A stretch of DNA of 64,000 nucleotides, taken from Duganella sp. Root336D2 (GTDB taxonomy: Bacteria; Pseudomonadota; Gammaproteobacteria; Burkholderiales; Burkholderiaceae_D). The position numbers and the translations under genes are program-made. The stretch spans positions 498,393 through 562,392 of the forward strand of contig NZ_LMDB01000001.1 in assembly GCF_001425005.1 (NCBI RefSeq), written 5' to 3'. A model generated the notes under the pieces. The model saw only the letters and a list, made by a program, of their open reading frames with translations. It was not told the DNA's origin and did no database searches. This document shows positions 25,387-36,255 of this stretch, piece by piece (positions within the stretch are counted from its first letter, which is position 1; every line of letters starts with the position of its first letter).

Positions 25387-26268
25387 TTAGTGGTTCAACA
25401 AAAAATCTTTCGCAATCGCGATCTGGTCGTCGTGCAGGAAGGTCGGCGCGTGACCGACGTCCGGGATTTCCACCAGCCTGGCTTTCGGACCGCGCTGCGT
25501 CATGGCTTCCGCAGTTTCGCGCGACAGCAGGTCGGAATTGGCGCCGCGCACCAGCAAGGTCGGGCAGCGGATCGCATCGTAGGCCGCCCACAGCATGGCT
25601 TCGTCGGCCTTGGCCGATTCCGGCGTCACAGACTGGAACGGCAAGGCCAGGCCCATGTCGTAGTGGCGCACCCACGAGCCGTCCCTGTCCTGGCGCAGCA
25701 CGTCGGCGGCCAGCTTATGCCATTCCGCATCCGTGTGTTCGCCGAACGTAGTCGAAACCATCTTCACGAATTCGGCGCCAGCCTTGAAGGTCGGGAAGCG
25801 CACTTCCTGCGCGATGTAATCGCCGATGCGCTGGATCGCCAGCGAATCCAATGTGGGGCCGATATCGTTCAATACCAGCTTGCTGACCGGATTATCCGGC
25901 AGCGAGGCCAGGCCCATGCCGATCAAGCCGCCCATGGATGTGCCGAACCAGTCGACCGTCTGGCGCTCGCCATTGGCCAGCACGCGCGCCAGCAGCGTCA
26001 CCATATCGCTGACATATTGCGGCAATCGGTAGAGCTGGGGATTGACCAGGCTGCCGGAACGGCCGCGGCCCACCACATCGGGACAGACCACCCGGTAATC
26101 CTTGCACAGCGACTGTGCAAGATTGTCAAAATCATCCGAAACACGGGTAACGCCGTGCACGCAGACCAGTACGTCCGGGTTGTCTTCTTCGCCCCATTCC
26201 TTGTATGCCATCTGGTGCAAACCAGACATGGAGAAACACTGAACGGACTTGATTTTAGCTTCTGGCAT
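25387..26268 (-). CDS. Alpha/beta hydrolase
   Basis: 293 residues. Oxyanion motif VCVHGVTRVSDDF (about 35-48), nucleophile Ser in WFGTSMGGLIGMG (about 110), acid in the RGANSDLL loop and catalytic His in PDVGHAPTF (about 268). Family relatives include MhpC-like C-C hydrolases and esterases. The substrate cannot be read from the sequence. First gene of hydrolase-ridA-relA, and divergent from the 3-hydroxybutyrate dehydrogenase gene. Confidence 0.85.
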   Translation of the reverse strand: MPEAKIKSVQCFSMSGLHQMAYKEWGEEDNPDVLVCVHGVTRVSDDFDNLAQSLCKDYRVVCPDVVGRGRSGSLVNPQLYRLPQYVSDMVTLLARVLANGERQTVDWFGTSMGGLIGMGLASLPDNPVSKLVLNDIGPTLDSLAIQRIGDYIAQEVRFPTFKAGAEFVKMVSTTFGEHTDAEWHKLAADVLRQDRDGSWVRHYDMGLALPFQSVTPESAKADEAMLWAAYDAIRCPTLLVRGANSDLLSRETAEAMTQRGPKARLVEIPDVGHAPTFLHDDQIAIAKDFLLNH

Positions 26269-26341
26269 TCGGTTCCTCGCTCCCCGTACTATTGGTTTTT
26301 GCGCTACATTCTACATTGGCTAACTAATTATAGGGGACCAA

Positions 26342-27136
26342 ATGGTCAGCACGGCTCTGCGCGGCAAAACTGCGCTCGTAACCGGCTCTACTTCCGGCAT
26401 CGGCCTGGGCATCGCGCGCAGCCTGGCAGCGGAAGGCGCCAACATCGTATTGAACGGCTTTGGCGACGCGGGCGAAATCGCCCGTCTGCAGGAATCGCTG
26501 GCCGCCGAATTCGGCGTGCAGGCAGGCTACCACGGCGCCGACATGAGCAAGCCGGCCGACATCGAGGCCATGATGGCCTATGCTGCCGGCAAATTCGGCG
26601 GCGTCGACGTGCTGGTAAATAACGCCGGCATCCAGCACGTGGCCAACATCGAAGACTTCCCGGCCGAACGCTGGGATGCCATCATCGCCATCAACCTGAC
26701 TTCGGCCTTCCACACCACCCGCCTGGCACTGCCGCACATGAAGGCGCGCAACTGGGGCCGCATCATCAACCTCGCTTCCGTACACGGGCTGGTGGCATCG
26801 GCCGGCAAGTCCGCCTACGTCGCTGCCAAGCACGGCCTGGTTGGCTTTACCAAGGCCACGGCGCTGGAAACCGCCAAGACCGGCATCACCTGCAACGCCA
26901 TCTGCCCTGGCTGGGTCTTGACGCCGCTGGTGCAGAAACAGGTCGATGCCCGCGCCGAAAAGGACGGCCTGTCCAACGAAGCGGCCAAAGCTGCCCTGCT
27001 GGCGGAAAAACAGCCGTCTGGCGAATTCGTCACGCCGGAGGAGCTGGGTGCCATGGCGGTCTTCCTGTGCTCCGATGCCGCCCGGCAGATGCGCGGCGTG
27101 GCCTGGAATATGGATGGCGGCTGGGTCGCTCAGTAA
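26342..27136 (+). CDS. bdhA: 3-hydroxybutyrate dehydrogenase
   Basis: 264-residue short-chain dehydrogenase that interconverts D-3-hydroxybutyrate and acetoacetate with NAD, as in polyhydroxybutyrate and ketone-body use. Motifs: TGSTSGIGLGIA for nucleotide, NNAG, catalytic Ser-Tyr-Lys in ASVHGLVASAGKSAYVAAKH, and the family-typical end VAWNMDGGWVAQ. GGGGA precedes ATG 26342. The product acetoacetate would be the substrate of the scoAB CoA-transferase 9 kb downstream. Confidence 0.9.
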   Translation: MVSTALRGKTALVTGSTSGIGLGIARSLAAEGANIVLNGFGDAGEIARLQESLAAEFGVQAGYHGADMSKPADIEAMMAYAAGKFGGVDVLVNNAGIQHVANIEDFPAERWDAIIAINLTSAFHTTRLALPHMKARNWGRIINLASVHGLVASAGKSAYVAAKHGLVGFTKATALETAKTGITCNAICPGWVLTPLVQKQVDARAEKDGLSNEAAKAALLAEKQPSGEFVTPEELGAMAVFLCSDAARQMRGVAWNMDGGWVAQ

Positions 27137-27673
27137 TCAGTCCTGCTGCGCCAGGTAGTTATTCTTCAGGCGCATATAGTGCTCGGCCGAGTACTTGAAA
27201 TGCGCAATCTCCTGTTCGGTCAGCTCGCGGATGCGCATCGCGGGCCGGCCGACATACAGTCCACCACTCTTCAGCACCTTGCCGGGAGCCACCAGGCTGC
27301 CCGCCCCGACCATCACGTGCTTTTCGATGACCACGTCATCCATGATGATCGAACCCATGCCGACCAGGCATTCGTCGCCGATGGTGCAGCCATGCAGCAG
27401 CACCGAATGCGCAATCGTGACGTGCTTGCCGATCGTCAGGGCCGCCCCTTCCGGTTTGGCTGCAGAACGGTGCGATACGTGGCACATGGCAAAGTCCTGT
27501 ACGTTGCTGCCTTCGCCGATCGTGATGCGATTGACGTCGCCGCGCACCACCGCATTGCACCAGATCGAAGCATCGCGGCCGATGCTGACGTCGCCGACGA
27601 TTTGCGCGGACTGGTGGACGAACACGCCGTCTGCCAGCTGGGGGAAGGTATCGAGGTAGGGTTGCAGGGTCAT
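27137..27673 (-). CDS. Gamma carbonic anhydrase-like hexapeptide protein
   Basis: 178 residues. A left-handed beta helix built of hexapeptide repeats (IVGDVSIGRDASIWCNAVVR, LTIGKHVTIAHSVLLHGCTI, ECLVGMGSIIMDDVVIEKHV). Likely metal-binding histidines are in MCHVSH and HSVLLHG, as in gamma carbonic anhydrase, YrdA and PaaY. ATG 27673 is 6 bp from a TATAAT, so the mRNA may be leaderless. The stop lies next to the convergent bdhA stop. Confidence 0.88.
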   Translation of the reverse strand: MTLQPYLDTFPQLADGVFVHQSAQIVGDVSIGRDASIWCNAVVRGDVNRITIGEGSNVQDFAMCHVSHRSAAKPEGAALTIGKHVTIAHSVLLHGCTIGDECLVGMGSIIMDDVVIEKHVMVGAGSLVAPGKVLKSGGLYVGRPAMRIRELTEQEIAHFKYSAEHYMRLKNNYLAQQD

Positions 27674-27709
27674 GCCAGGATTATATGGCGTGCGGCGCTG
27701 CAGCACCCA

Positions 27710-27735
27710 CCCCATTGTGGTTTTCCACAATGGGG
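27710..27735 (+). promoter_or_regulatory. 26-bp perfect palindrome upstream of dctA
   Basis: CCCCATTGTGG-TTTT-CCACAATGGGG: 11-bp perfect arms with a 4-base loop, in the divergent region between the carbonic anhydrase-like gene and dctA. No T-run on either side. It could be an operator for a dicarboxylate regulator or a leader hairpin. Confidence 0.5.
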
Positions 27736-27808
27736 ATAGACACAATAGCGGCAAGACAAGCCGTTTGCCATGATGAGGATATTCGGAGACAAACGAGGCC
27801 CCCTCATC

Positions 27809-29125
27809 ATGGAAAAGAAACCCTTCTATAAAGTACTGTACGTCCAGGTACTGTTCGCCATCTTCTGCGGCGTCATGCTCGGCATCTACCTGCCGGCCGA
27901 CGCTGTAGCCATGAAACCGCTTGGCGACGGCTTCATCAAACTGATCAAAATGATCATTGCCCCGGTCATCTTCTGTACCGTGGTGAGCGGCATCGCCGGC
28001 ATGCAGGACGTGAAGAAGATTGGCCGCGTCGGCGGCAAAGCCCTGCTCTACTTCGAAATCGTTTCCACCTTCGCACTGGTCATCGGCCTGGCCGTTGCCA
28101 ACTTCATGCAGCCTGGCGCCGGCTTCAATGCCGACCCGCACACGCTGGACACCAAGTCGATCGCCCAGTACACGGAAAAGACCAAGGCGCTGACCACCAC
28201 CGACTTCCTGCTGAATATCATCCCTAACACCGTGTTCGATGCCTTCGCCAAGGGCGACATCCTGCAGGTGCTGCTGGTTGCCGTGCTGTTCGGCTTCGCC
28301 CTGTCCCTGCTCGGCGAGCGCGGCCGCCCGGTACACAAGCTGATCGACGAGGTATCGCACGCCTTCTTCGGCATGGTCAACATCATCATGAAGGCCGCCC
28401 CGATCGGCGCCTTCGGCGCCATGGCCTTCACCATCGGCAAATACGGCATCGCTTCCCTGCTGCCGCTGGCCAAGCTGATGGGTTCGTTCTACCTGACCTG
28501 CCTGCTGTTCGTGTTCATCGTGCTGGGCCTGATCGCCAAGTACACCGGCTTCTCGATCGCGCGCTTCATCTCCTACATCAAGGAAGAACTGCTGATCGTG
28601 CTGGGTACCTCCTCCTCGGAAAGCGCCCTGCCTTCGCTGATGCGCAAGCTGGAAAAACTGGGCGCCTCCAAGCCAGTGGTTGGCCTGGTGGTACCGACCG
28701 GCTACTCCTTCAACCTGGACGGCACCAATATCTACATGACCATGGCCGCCCTGTTCGTCGCCCAGGCCACCAATACCGACCTGACGCTGTGGCAGCAACT
28801 GACCATCCTCGGCGTTGCCATGCTGACCTCGAAAGGCGCCTCCGGCATCACCGGCGCCGGCTTCATCACCCTGGCTGCCACCCTGGCCGTGGTGCCTAGC
28901 ATCCCGGTGGCAGGCATGGCGCTGATCCTCGGCATCGACCGCTTCATGAGCGAATGCCGCGCCCTGACCAACTTCGTCGGCAACGGCGTGGCAACCCTGG
29001 TGGTCGCCAAATGGGAAGGCGAGCTGGACATGGACACCCTGAAGCGCGAACTGGCCAATCCAACCCCGCTGAATGCGCCAGCCCAGCCGGTTACCGCGGA
29101 AGCCCTGGCCGCCACTGCCGAATAA
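27809..29125 (+). CDS. dctA: C4-dicarboxylate transport protein DctA
   Basis: 438 residues from ATG 27809 ([15 protein letters not shown], the usual N-terminus); ATG 27770 would add 13 residues and has no better ribosome site. DAACS-family symporter that takes up succinate, fumarate and malate. Signature stretches are [20 protein letters not shown] (serine-rich re-entrant loop) and [20 protein letters not shown], then [19 protein letters not shown]. It stands alone between a 26-bp palindrome and a strong terminator. No DctBDR regulators are nearby. Confidence 0.95.
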   Translation: MEKKPFYKVLYVQVLFAIFCGVMLGIYLPADAVAMKPLGDGFIKLIKMIIAPVIFCTVVSGIAGMQDVKKIGRVGGKALLYFEIVSTFALVIGLAVANFMQPGAGFNADPHTLDTKSIAQYTEKTKALTTTDFLLNIIPNTVFDAFAKGDILQVLLVAVLFGFALSLLGERGRPVHKLIDEVSHAFFGMVNIIMKAAPIGAFGAMAFTIGKYGIASLLPLAKLMGSFYLTCLLFVFIVLGLIAKYTGFSIARFISYIKEELLIVLGTSSSESALPSLMRKLEKLGASKPVVGLVVPTGYSFNLDGTNIYMTMAALFVAQATNTDLTLWQQLTILGVAMLTSKGASGITGAGFITLAATLAVVPSIPVAGMALILGIDRFMSECRALTNFVGNGVATLVVAKWEGELDMDTLKRELANPTPLNAPAQPVTAEALAATAE

Positions 29126-29150
29126 GCCCGCAACTCCCGTATCATCAAAA

Positions 29151-29189
29151 CAGGCCCCATGCAATACTGCATGGGGCCTGTCTTTCTTT
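29151..29189 (+). terminator. Strong intrinsic terminator after dctA
   Basis: CAGGCCCCATGCA-ATAC-TGCATGGGGCCTG, a 13-bp perfect stem, followed by TCTTTCTTT. Confidence 0.9.
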
Positions 29190-29225
29190 GTGGCGAGAAT
29201 GTAACGAATAGTCACGGCGTGAATG

Positions 29226-29254
29226 TTGACATACGGAAACACGAGCCCTAGAAT
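29226..29254 (+). promoter_or_regulatory. Sigma-70 promoter of pilus operon 2
   Basis: Consensus TTGACA (29226-29231), 17-bp spacer, TAGAAT (29249-29254), 34 bp before the first pilin start. It rules out earlier in-frame starts of that gene. Confidence 0.8.
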
Positions 29255-29288
29255 AAACTCACTAATAATGCATATAACGGAAGCCAGG

Positions 29289-29681
29289 ATGAGACTCCCC
29301 AGCCACCGTGGATTTACCTTGATTGAAGTGATGGTCACCGTTGTAATCGTCGGTATCCTCGCTGCAATCGCGATCCCCAACTACACCCGCTACGTCATTC
29401 GCGGCAATCGCGCCGCTGCGCAGCAGCACCTGATCGACCTGGCGCAGCGCGAACAGCAATTCCTGGCCGATGCGCGCGTCTACAAAGATTCGGTCGCCGG
29501 CCTGAACATGCAGACGCCGCCAGCCGTGTCCAAGTGGTACACCATCACCATCCAGACCGACAGTGGTCCGCCGCCAAAGTTCACCATCACCGCCACGCCT
29601 GTCGCCGGCAGCGGCCAGGCCAGCGACGGCAACCTGAGCATCGACCAGGCTGGCGCCAAGCTGCCAGCCGATAAGTGGTGA
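29289..29681 (+). CDS. pilE: PilE-type type IV pilin, cluster 2
   Basis: 130-residue pilin, first gene of operon 2. Leader MRLPSHRG then FTLIEVMVTVVIVGILAAIA with Glu at +5. The globular domain has no cysteines, unlike the cluster 1 PilE, and ends KLPADKW. Start ATG 29289 fits the promoter at 29226-29254 and gives a normal short leader. Most likely a minor pilin of the tip complex. Four bp separate it from fimT. Confidence 0.87.
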   Translation: MRLPSHRGFTLIEVMVTVVIVGILAAIAIPNYTRYVIRGNRAAAQQHLIDLAQREQQFLADARVYKDSVAGLNMQTPPAVSKWYTITIQTDSGPPPKFTITATPVAGSGQASDGNLSIDQAGAKLPADKW

Positions 29682-29685
29682 TGCC

Positions 29686-30135
29686 ATGAAGCGCCAATCC
29701 GGCTTCGGCCTGACAGAGATGATGCTGGTGGTTGTCATTATCGGCATCTTGGCGTCCGTCGGCATGCCGGCGATGCAGGACTTTATCTCCAACCAGCGTT
29801 TAAAGAGTACCTCGAGCGACTTGTTCACCAGCATCCTGCGCGCGCGCAGCGAAGCCATCAAGCGCAACAAGGACGTGACGATCTCCCCTGCCGCCAACTG
29901 GAACACGGGCTGGACCATCCCAAGCCCGAATGCCGGCGAGCCGGTACTGGCCAGTTTTGCCACGCGCCAGGCGATCACCGTCACCGGTCCCGCAAGCGGC
30001 GTGACCTTCACCGCCGCCGGCCGCGTCAAGGGCACCAGCAGTCCGCAATTTTCGATTACTTCTTCCACGGGCAAGGCCAGCTGCATCAACATTGACCTCG
30101 GCGGCCGCCCGAACGTGAAACCCACATCATGCTAA
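29686..30135 (+). CDS. fimT: FimT/GspH-type minor pilin, cluster 2
   Basis: 149 residues. Leader MKRQSG, then FGLTEMMLVVVIIGILASVG with Glu at +5, and the FimT helix TSSDLFTSILRARSEAIKRN. The C-terminal beta domain ends with a Cys pair (SCINID...SC). It overlaps pilV by 7 bp. Shorter than the cluster 1 copy (198) and clearly diverged from it. Confidence 0.85.
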   Translation: MKRQSGFGLTEMMLVVVIIGILASVGMPAMQDFISNQRLKSTSSDLFTSILRARSEAIKRNKDVTISPAANWNTGWTIPSPNAGEPVLASFATRQAITVTGPASGVTFTAAGRVKGTSSPQFSITSSTGKASCINIDLGGRPNVKPTSC

Positions 30136-30692
30136 GACCCCGCCAACACGGCATCTCATTGATTGAAGTGCTGGTCACGATCGTGATCCTGGCATTCGGC
30201 CTGCTGGGCATTGCCGTCTTCCAGGCCAAAGCCAGCGTCGGCTCGATCGAGTCTTACCAGCGGGCGCAGGCCGTCATCCTGCTGGACGACATGACCGCCC
30301 GCGTGCAAGGCAACCCGGTGAATGTCGCATCTTACGAATCCAGCAACATCGGCACCGGCGACACGCAGCCGGCCGACTGCAGCGCCCTCGGCGCCGGCGC
30401 ACTGCGCGATGTTTGCGAGTGGAGCAATCTGCTGAAAGGTGCTGCGGAAATTGATAGCAGCACCAAGGTCGGCGCCATGATTGGCGCCCGCGGCTGCATC
30501 ACCGTGCTGCAGGTCGCCGACCCCAGCGCCGGCGTTTGCCGGCCCGCCATTGTCCAGGTAGCCGTTACCTGGCAAGGCTTGCACGCCACCCAGGCTCCAT
30601 CGCTGGGCTGCGGGCTCAATCAGTTCGGCGACGAGAGCTATCGCCGCCTGATTGCCGCCCAGGTCCTGATTCCTCAACTGAACTGCAAATGA
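30129..30692 (+). CDS. pilV: Type IV pilus minor pilin PilV, cluster 2
   Basis: 187 residues. Leader MLRPRQHG, then ISLIEVLVTIVILAFGLLGI with Glu at +5, and AKASVGSIESYQRAQAVILL, the PilV helix. Several cysteines follow, probably disulfides. Overlaps fimT by 7 bp and is followed by pilW after 11 bp. It has the extra C-terminal half that the cluster 1 PilV lacks. Confidence 0.88.
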   Translation: MLRPRQHGISLIEVLVTIVILAFGLLGIAVFQAKASVGSIESYQRAQAVILLDDMTARVQGNPVNVASYESSNIGTGDTQPADCSALGAGALRDVCEWSNLLKGAAEIDSSTKVGAMIGARGCITVLQVADPSAGVCRPAIVQVAVTWQGLHATQAPSLGCGLNQFGDESYRRLIAAQVLIPQLNCK

Positions 30693-30703
30693 GGAGCCCA
30701 TCC

Positions 30704-31726
30704 ATGCAGAATTATCGCCGTCGCGAGCAAGGCTTTACCATAGTCGAGCTGATGGTGGCCGTCGCCGTCGGTCTCCTGCTGCTCGCCGGCTTGTCGACCC
30801 TGTTCACGAGCAACAGTGCCGCGCAAATGGAAATCGAACGCGCCAACCGCCAGGTGGAGAATGGCCGCTATGCCATGCAGCTGATGACTGGCGACTTGCG
30901 CAACGCCGGCTATTACTCTGAATACGACCCGATCGAACTGACGGCGCCGGCCGCCCTTCCCGACCCGTGCGATCTCGACCTGACCAGTATGCGCGGCGCG
31001 ATCGCCTACGCGGTACAAGGCTATGACAACAGCAATTCACTCGGCTGCCTGTCTGACGTCAAGGCCAATACCGATGCAGTGGTGGTGCGCCACACCCACA
31101 CCTGTGTGGTCGGCGCTGCCGATTGCGAAGACGACACTGCCGGCGGCCCCTTCTTCCAGGCCTCGCAATGCGCCAACGACTATGAACTTGGCTCCAACGA
31201 CAAGACCAAGCACTACCAGATCTCGGCGACAAACAGCGGCTTCAGCCTGCACAAGTTCAACTGCACCACAGCCTATAACAGCGGCAGCGTGGCCGAGGTA
31301 CGCCGCCTGCTGACCCATATCTACTTTGTTGCCAACAACAGTGTCGCGGGCGATGGCATCCCGACCCTCAAGCGTGCCGAAGTGGTCAGCAAGAGCGGTG
31401 TCATGTCGGTCCAGATCGTGCCGCTGGCCGAAGGCATCGAAAATATGCAGCTGGAATACGGTCTTGACAGTAACGACGATGGCGTGGCCGACAGTTTCAC
31501 CACCAAAGTCAACGATGCGCAGTGGGGCAACGTGGTGTCGGTCAAACTGCACCTGCTAGCACGCACCTTGAGCCCTTCCGTGGGACACACTGACAGCAAA
31601 TCCTATGTACTCGGCTCGGACGAGAACGGCCAGCAGAATGTCGTCGGTGCCAGCAACGACAAGTACAAGCGCCACGTCTTCACCTCACTGATCGGCCTGC
31701 CTAACGTGGCCGGAAGGAAATCCTGA
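30704..31726 (+). CDS. pilW: Type IV pilus minor pilin PilW, cluster 2
   Basis: 340 residues from ATG 30704, which follows GAGGAG; the frame is open upstream inside pilV. Leader MQNYRRREQG, then FTIVELMVAVAVGLLLLAGL, and the PilW block QVENGRYAMQLMTGDLRNAG. Cys-rich middle, and IVPLAEGIENMQLEYGLDSN near the end matches other PilW proteins. Its stop overlaps the pilX start (TGATG), so the genes are coupled. Confidence 0.9.
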   Translation: MQNYRRREQGFTIVELMVAVAVGLLLLAGLSTLFTSNSAAQMEIERANRQVENGRYAMQLMTGDLRNAGYYSEYDPIELTAPAALPDPCDLDLTSMRGAIAYAVQGYDNSNSLGCLSDVKANTDAVVVRHTHTCVVGAADCEDDTAGGPFFQASQCANDYELGSNDKTKHYQISATNSGFSLHKFNCTTAYNSGSVAEVRRLLTHIYFVANNSVAGDGIPTLKRAEVVSKSGVMSVQIVPLAEGIENMQLEYGLDSNDDGVADSFTTKVNDAQWGNVVSVKLHLLARTLSPSVGHTDSKSYVLGSDENGQQNVVGASNDKYKRHVFTSLIGLPNVAGRKS

Positions 31727-32292
31727 TGAAACACCCTGCAATCCGTCAGCAAAGCGGCATGACCATGGTCGTAGCATTGGTCATGCTCGTGCTGATCACC
31801 TTGCTGGCCATGACGACTTTCAACCTGAGCAAGTCCAGCATCCAGGTGGTCAACAATATGCAAAACCGCGATGAAGGCATTGCCGCCAGCCGCAGCGTGC
31901 TCGACGAGGCGATGTCCAGCACCCGCTTCTTTGACACGCCAAACGATGCATTGAACCAGCCTTGCCTGAACAGTAACCATCGCTGCTTCGACCTCAATGG
32001 CGACGGCGTGGTCGATATTGTCACTGCCTTGAGCGCAGCGAAATGCGTCAAGGTGCGCACCATCAAGACCAACGAACTCGATTTCGGCGTCGAAGAAGAC
32101 CGCGGCTGCAGCGTCGGTTCCAGCGCCGACAGCGGAATCGTCGGCGCCAACAAAGGTGATTCGATGTGCGCCGACTCGACCTGGGAGATGACGGCCACCA
32201 GCCAGGACCAGCAGGTTCAATCGGAAGTGCAGATGGTGCAGGGCGTCGCCATGCGCGTCTCCACCGACAACGTCGAAACCTCCTGCAAATAG
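31726..32292 (+). CDS. pilX: Type IV pilus minor pilin PilX, cluster 2
   Basis: 188 residues. MKHPAIRQQSG leader and MTMVVALVMLVLITLLAMTT helix without Glu at +5, as usual for PilX. The soluble part includes NLSKSSIQVVNNMQNRDEGI, the typical PilX continuation. Translationally coupled to pilW (1-bp overlap) and 27 bp before pilY1. Confidence 0.88.
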   Translation: MKHPAIRQQSGMTMVVALVMLVLITLLAMTTFNLSKSSIQVVNNMQNRDEGIAASRSVLDEAMSSTRFFDTPNDALNQPCLNSNHRCFDLNGDGVVDIVTALSAAKCVKVRTIKTNELDFGVEEDRGCSVGSSADSGIVGANKGDSMCADSTWEMTATSQDQQVQSEVQMVQGVAMRVSTDNVETSCK

Positions 32293-35200
32293 TAGCCCGC
32301 TTATTTTTGAGAGCCAGCCATGCCAAAAAAGCTTATGATCGCCGCGGCCGCCAGCCTCGGCGCATGCGCCACCCTCCTGTCGTTCCCAGCTGGCGCTGAC
32401 GACATCGATATTTTCACCGGTGCCTCCGCCGGTACCTCGATCAATCCACGCATCCTGATTGTGCTGGACAATACGTCCAACTGGTCGCGCCAGGCGCAGC
32501 AATGGCCGGGCGGACTGACCCAGGGCCAATCCGAGGTGCGCGCCATCAAGAACGCAATCGCCACCCTGGACTCCAAAGTCAATGTCGGCCTGTTCGAGTT
32601 CGTCACCGACGGCAACGCCAACGACAATGGCGGCTTCGTGCGTTTCCAGGTGCAGCCGATGAGTCCTTCGGCCAAGAACGCTTTCAACAACCGGCTCGAC
32701 GCCATCGACAACGGCATCACCAGCCCGATCGAGAAGCGCAACTCGGGCACGATGTACGGCAACCTGCTGTATGACGTCTACAATTACCTCGGCGGCCGCC
32801 CCGGCTATTCCGCCGCGCAAGGCGTCACGCCAGGCTCGATTGCCGACCCGGACGGCTATGTCAGCCGCTGGGTGCCGTTCAAGTCTCCCCTGAGTGACGA
32901 CGCCAGCTGCGCCAAGACCATCGTCATCTTCGTCACCAATCCGGACCAGAGCGGTCCGACCAAGGACGATTCCGCCAACACCACCCAGCTGCAGAGCCTG
33001 GGCGGCAATACCAGGCAACTCGGCCTGCCGAACTTCTCGACCGAGACCGTCCAGAGCGTTACCAATATCGGCCAGACCTCGGTCTGCTATTCGAGCCAGA
33101 GCGCTGCCGGTAACGAACTGAACATGGCGCCTTGGCCAACCACCTGCGGCAACTACACCGACGGCTGCAAGATCGGCTCGCCCCTGAACGACGGCAGCAA
33201 GATCTGCCCGGTCGGCACCGCATCATATGCAATCAATGGCGTCAACAGCAGCGTGACCAACGTGCCAACCGGCGGCGAAACCACCGATGCCAATCCGTGG
33301 AATGCCGACGAATGGGCGCGCTTCATGCACGACAAGGGCGTGCCGATCCCGGCCAGCACCTTGAAGTCCAAAGTAACGTTCTACACCATCGACGTGTACA
33401 ACGCGCAGCAGAACATCGAGCACACCAAGCTGATGCTGAGCATGGCCCGGGCCGGCGGCGGCAAGTATTTTGCCGCCAAGAGCCAACAGGCCATCCTTGA
33501 CGCACTGAACCAGATTATTGGCGAGGTCCTGGCCGTGAACTCGACCTTTGCGTCGACTTCGCTGCCGGTGAACGCCACCAACCGTTCGCAGAACCAGAAC
33601 CAGGTCTTCATCGGCATGTTCCGTCCCGACCCGGACGCCAAGCCGCGCTGGTTCGGCAACCTGAAGCGCTACCAGTTGGTGCTGGACGGTTCCGAGGTCA
33701 AGCTGGGCGACGTCAACGGCAACCTGGCAGTGAATGACAACACCGGCTTCATCACCGACTGCGCGCAAAGCTACTGGACGGTCGAAAAGGGTGCGTACTG
33801 GGAAAAGCTCGGGCTCAACCCTGACCCTTCCAGCGGCTGCAAGGCCTTGCCGAGCGGTGTTTCGCCCTACTCCGATGCGCCGGACGGACCATCGGTTGAG
33901 AAAGGCGCAATGGCGCAGATGCTGCGCAATGGTAATGACCCTGGCACCACCGGCACCCCGAGCTACGCGGTCAACCGCACCCTGTACACCCGCACAGCCG
34001 GCGGCACTTCGCTGGTAGCCTTCAACACCACCAATAGCGGCCTGTCGGCCGACTTGGTCAACTTCATCAAAGGCGCGGACGTCACGTTAGAGCGCGGCGC
34101 GGATATGCCGACCACCACCACCCGCCCTTCGATCCACGGCGACGTGATCCACTCGCGCCCGCTGCCGCTGGCCTATGACGATAACAATGTCTTCGTGTTC
34201 TACGGCTCCAACGACGGTTTCTTCCGCGCCGTGGACGCCAGCAATGGCAAGGAACGCTGGGCCTTCGTCGCCCCTGAATTCTTCAGCCGCCTGTCGCGCC
34301 TGAAGGACCAGACGCCGCTGGTGAACTACCCGAACGTGGCCGGCCCCGGCGACGTGGCTGCAGTCGGCACCCCGAAGGACTACTTCTTCGACGGTTCCAC
34401 CGGCGTGTACCAGAACCAGCCGATCGATGCCAGCGAAGCCAAGAAGATCTGGATCTACCCAACCATGCGCCGGGGCGGCCGCATGGTATACGGCCTGGAC
34501 GTCAGCAGCATCGACAGTCCACGCCTGATGTGGTCGGTTGGTTGCCCTAACCTGGCCAACGACAGCAACTGCACCCCTGGCTTCGACGGCATCGGCCAGA
34601 CCTGGTCGATGCCATCGGTGGCCTTCGTCAAGGGCTATTCCGCGACCCGCCCGCTCATCGTGATGGGCGGCGGCTACGACAACTGCGAAGATGCCAACAC
34701 CGGCGCGCCAACCTGTGTTTCCGGCAAAGGCGGCTTCGTCTACATCATGGACGCGGAAACCGGCTCGCTGCTGGCCAGCTTCAAGACCAAGCGCAGCATC
34801 GTCGGCGACGTTTCGATGATCGATATCGACAACGATGGAACGGTCGACTATGCCTATGCGGCCGACCTGGGCGGCAACGTCTACCGCATTGACTTCATCG
34901 ATACGCCGACCAATAAGGCGGCCCTGAACGCCAGCAGCTGGCGCATGTACCGCGTGGCCTACACCAACCAGGCCACCAGCCCGCGCAAATTCATGTTCGG
35001 CCCGGCACTGCTGTACAACAAGGGATTCGTCTACGTGACGCTGGGCAGCGGCGACCGCGAACACCCATTGTCCTGGCAATACCCGTACGAGTCGACATCC
35101 AACCGCTTCTACGTGGCGCTGGACGACTTGAGCAGCCGTCCAACGACTGACGAGGCCGGCCTGAACATGGACGCCAGCCTGACCAACAGCACTTCGCCAA

Positions 35201-35409
35201 CCGACTGTAATTCGCCGAACGTGCTGCCGAACGGCAGCAGCCGTGGCTGGTTCATGGAATTGCAAAAGGGCGAGCAGGTCGTGACCTCCTCCCTGATCGC
35301 CGGCGGCACCGTGATGTTCAGCACCAACCGCCCGATCGTCGGCAACGCTTCCAGCTGCTCCACCGCTTTAGGTGAAGCGCGCGGCTACGTGGTCAACCTG
35401 TTCAATGCT

Positions 35410-36243
<834 letters not shown>

Positions 36244-36255
36244 GTTGTCTTCTCC

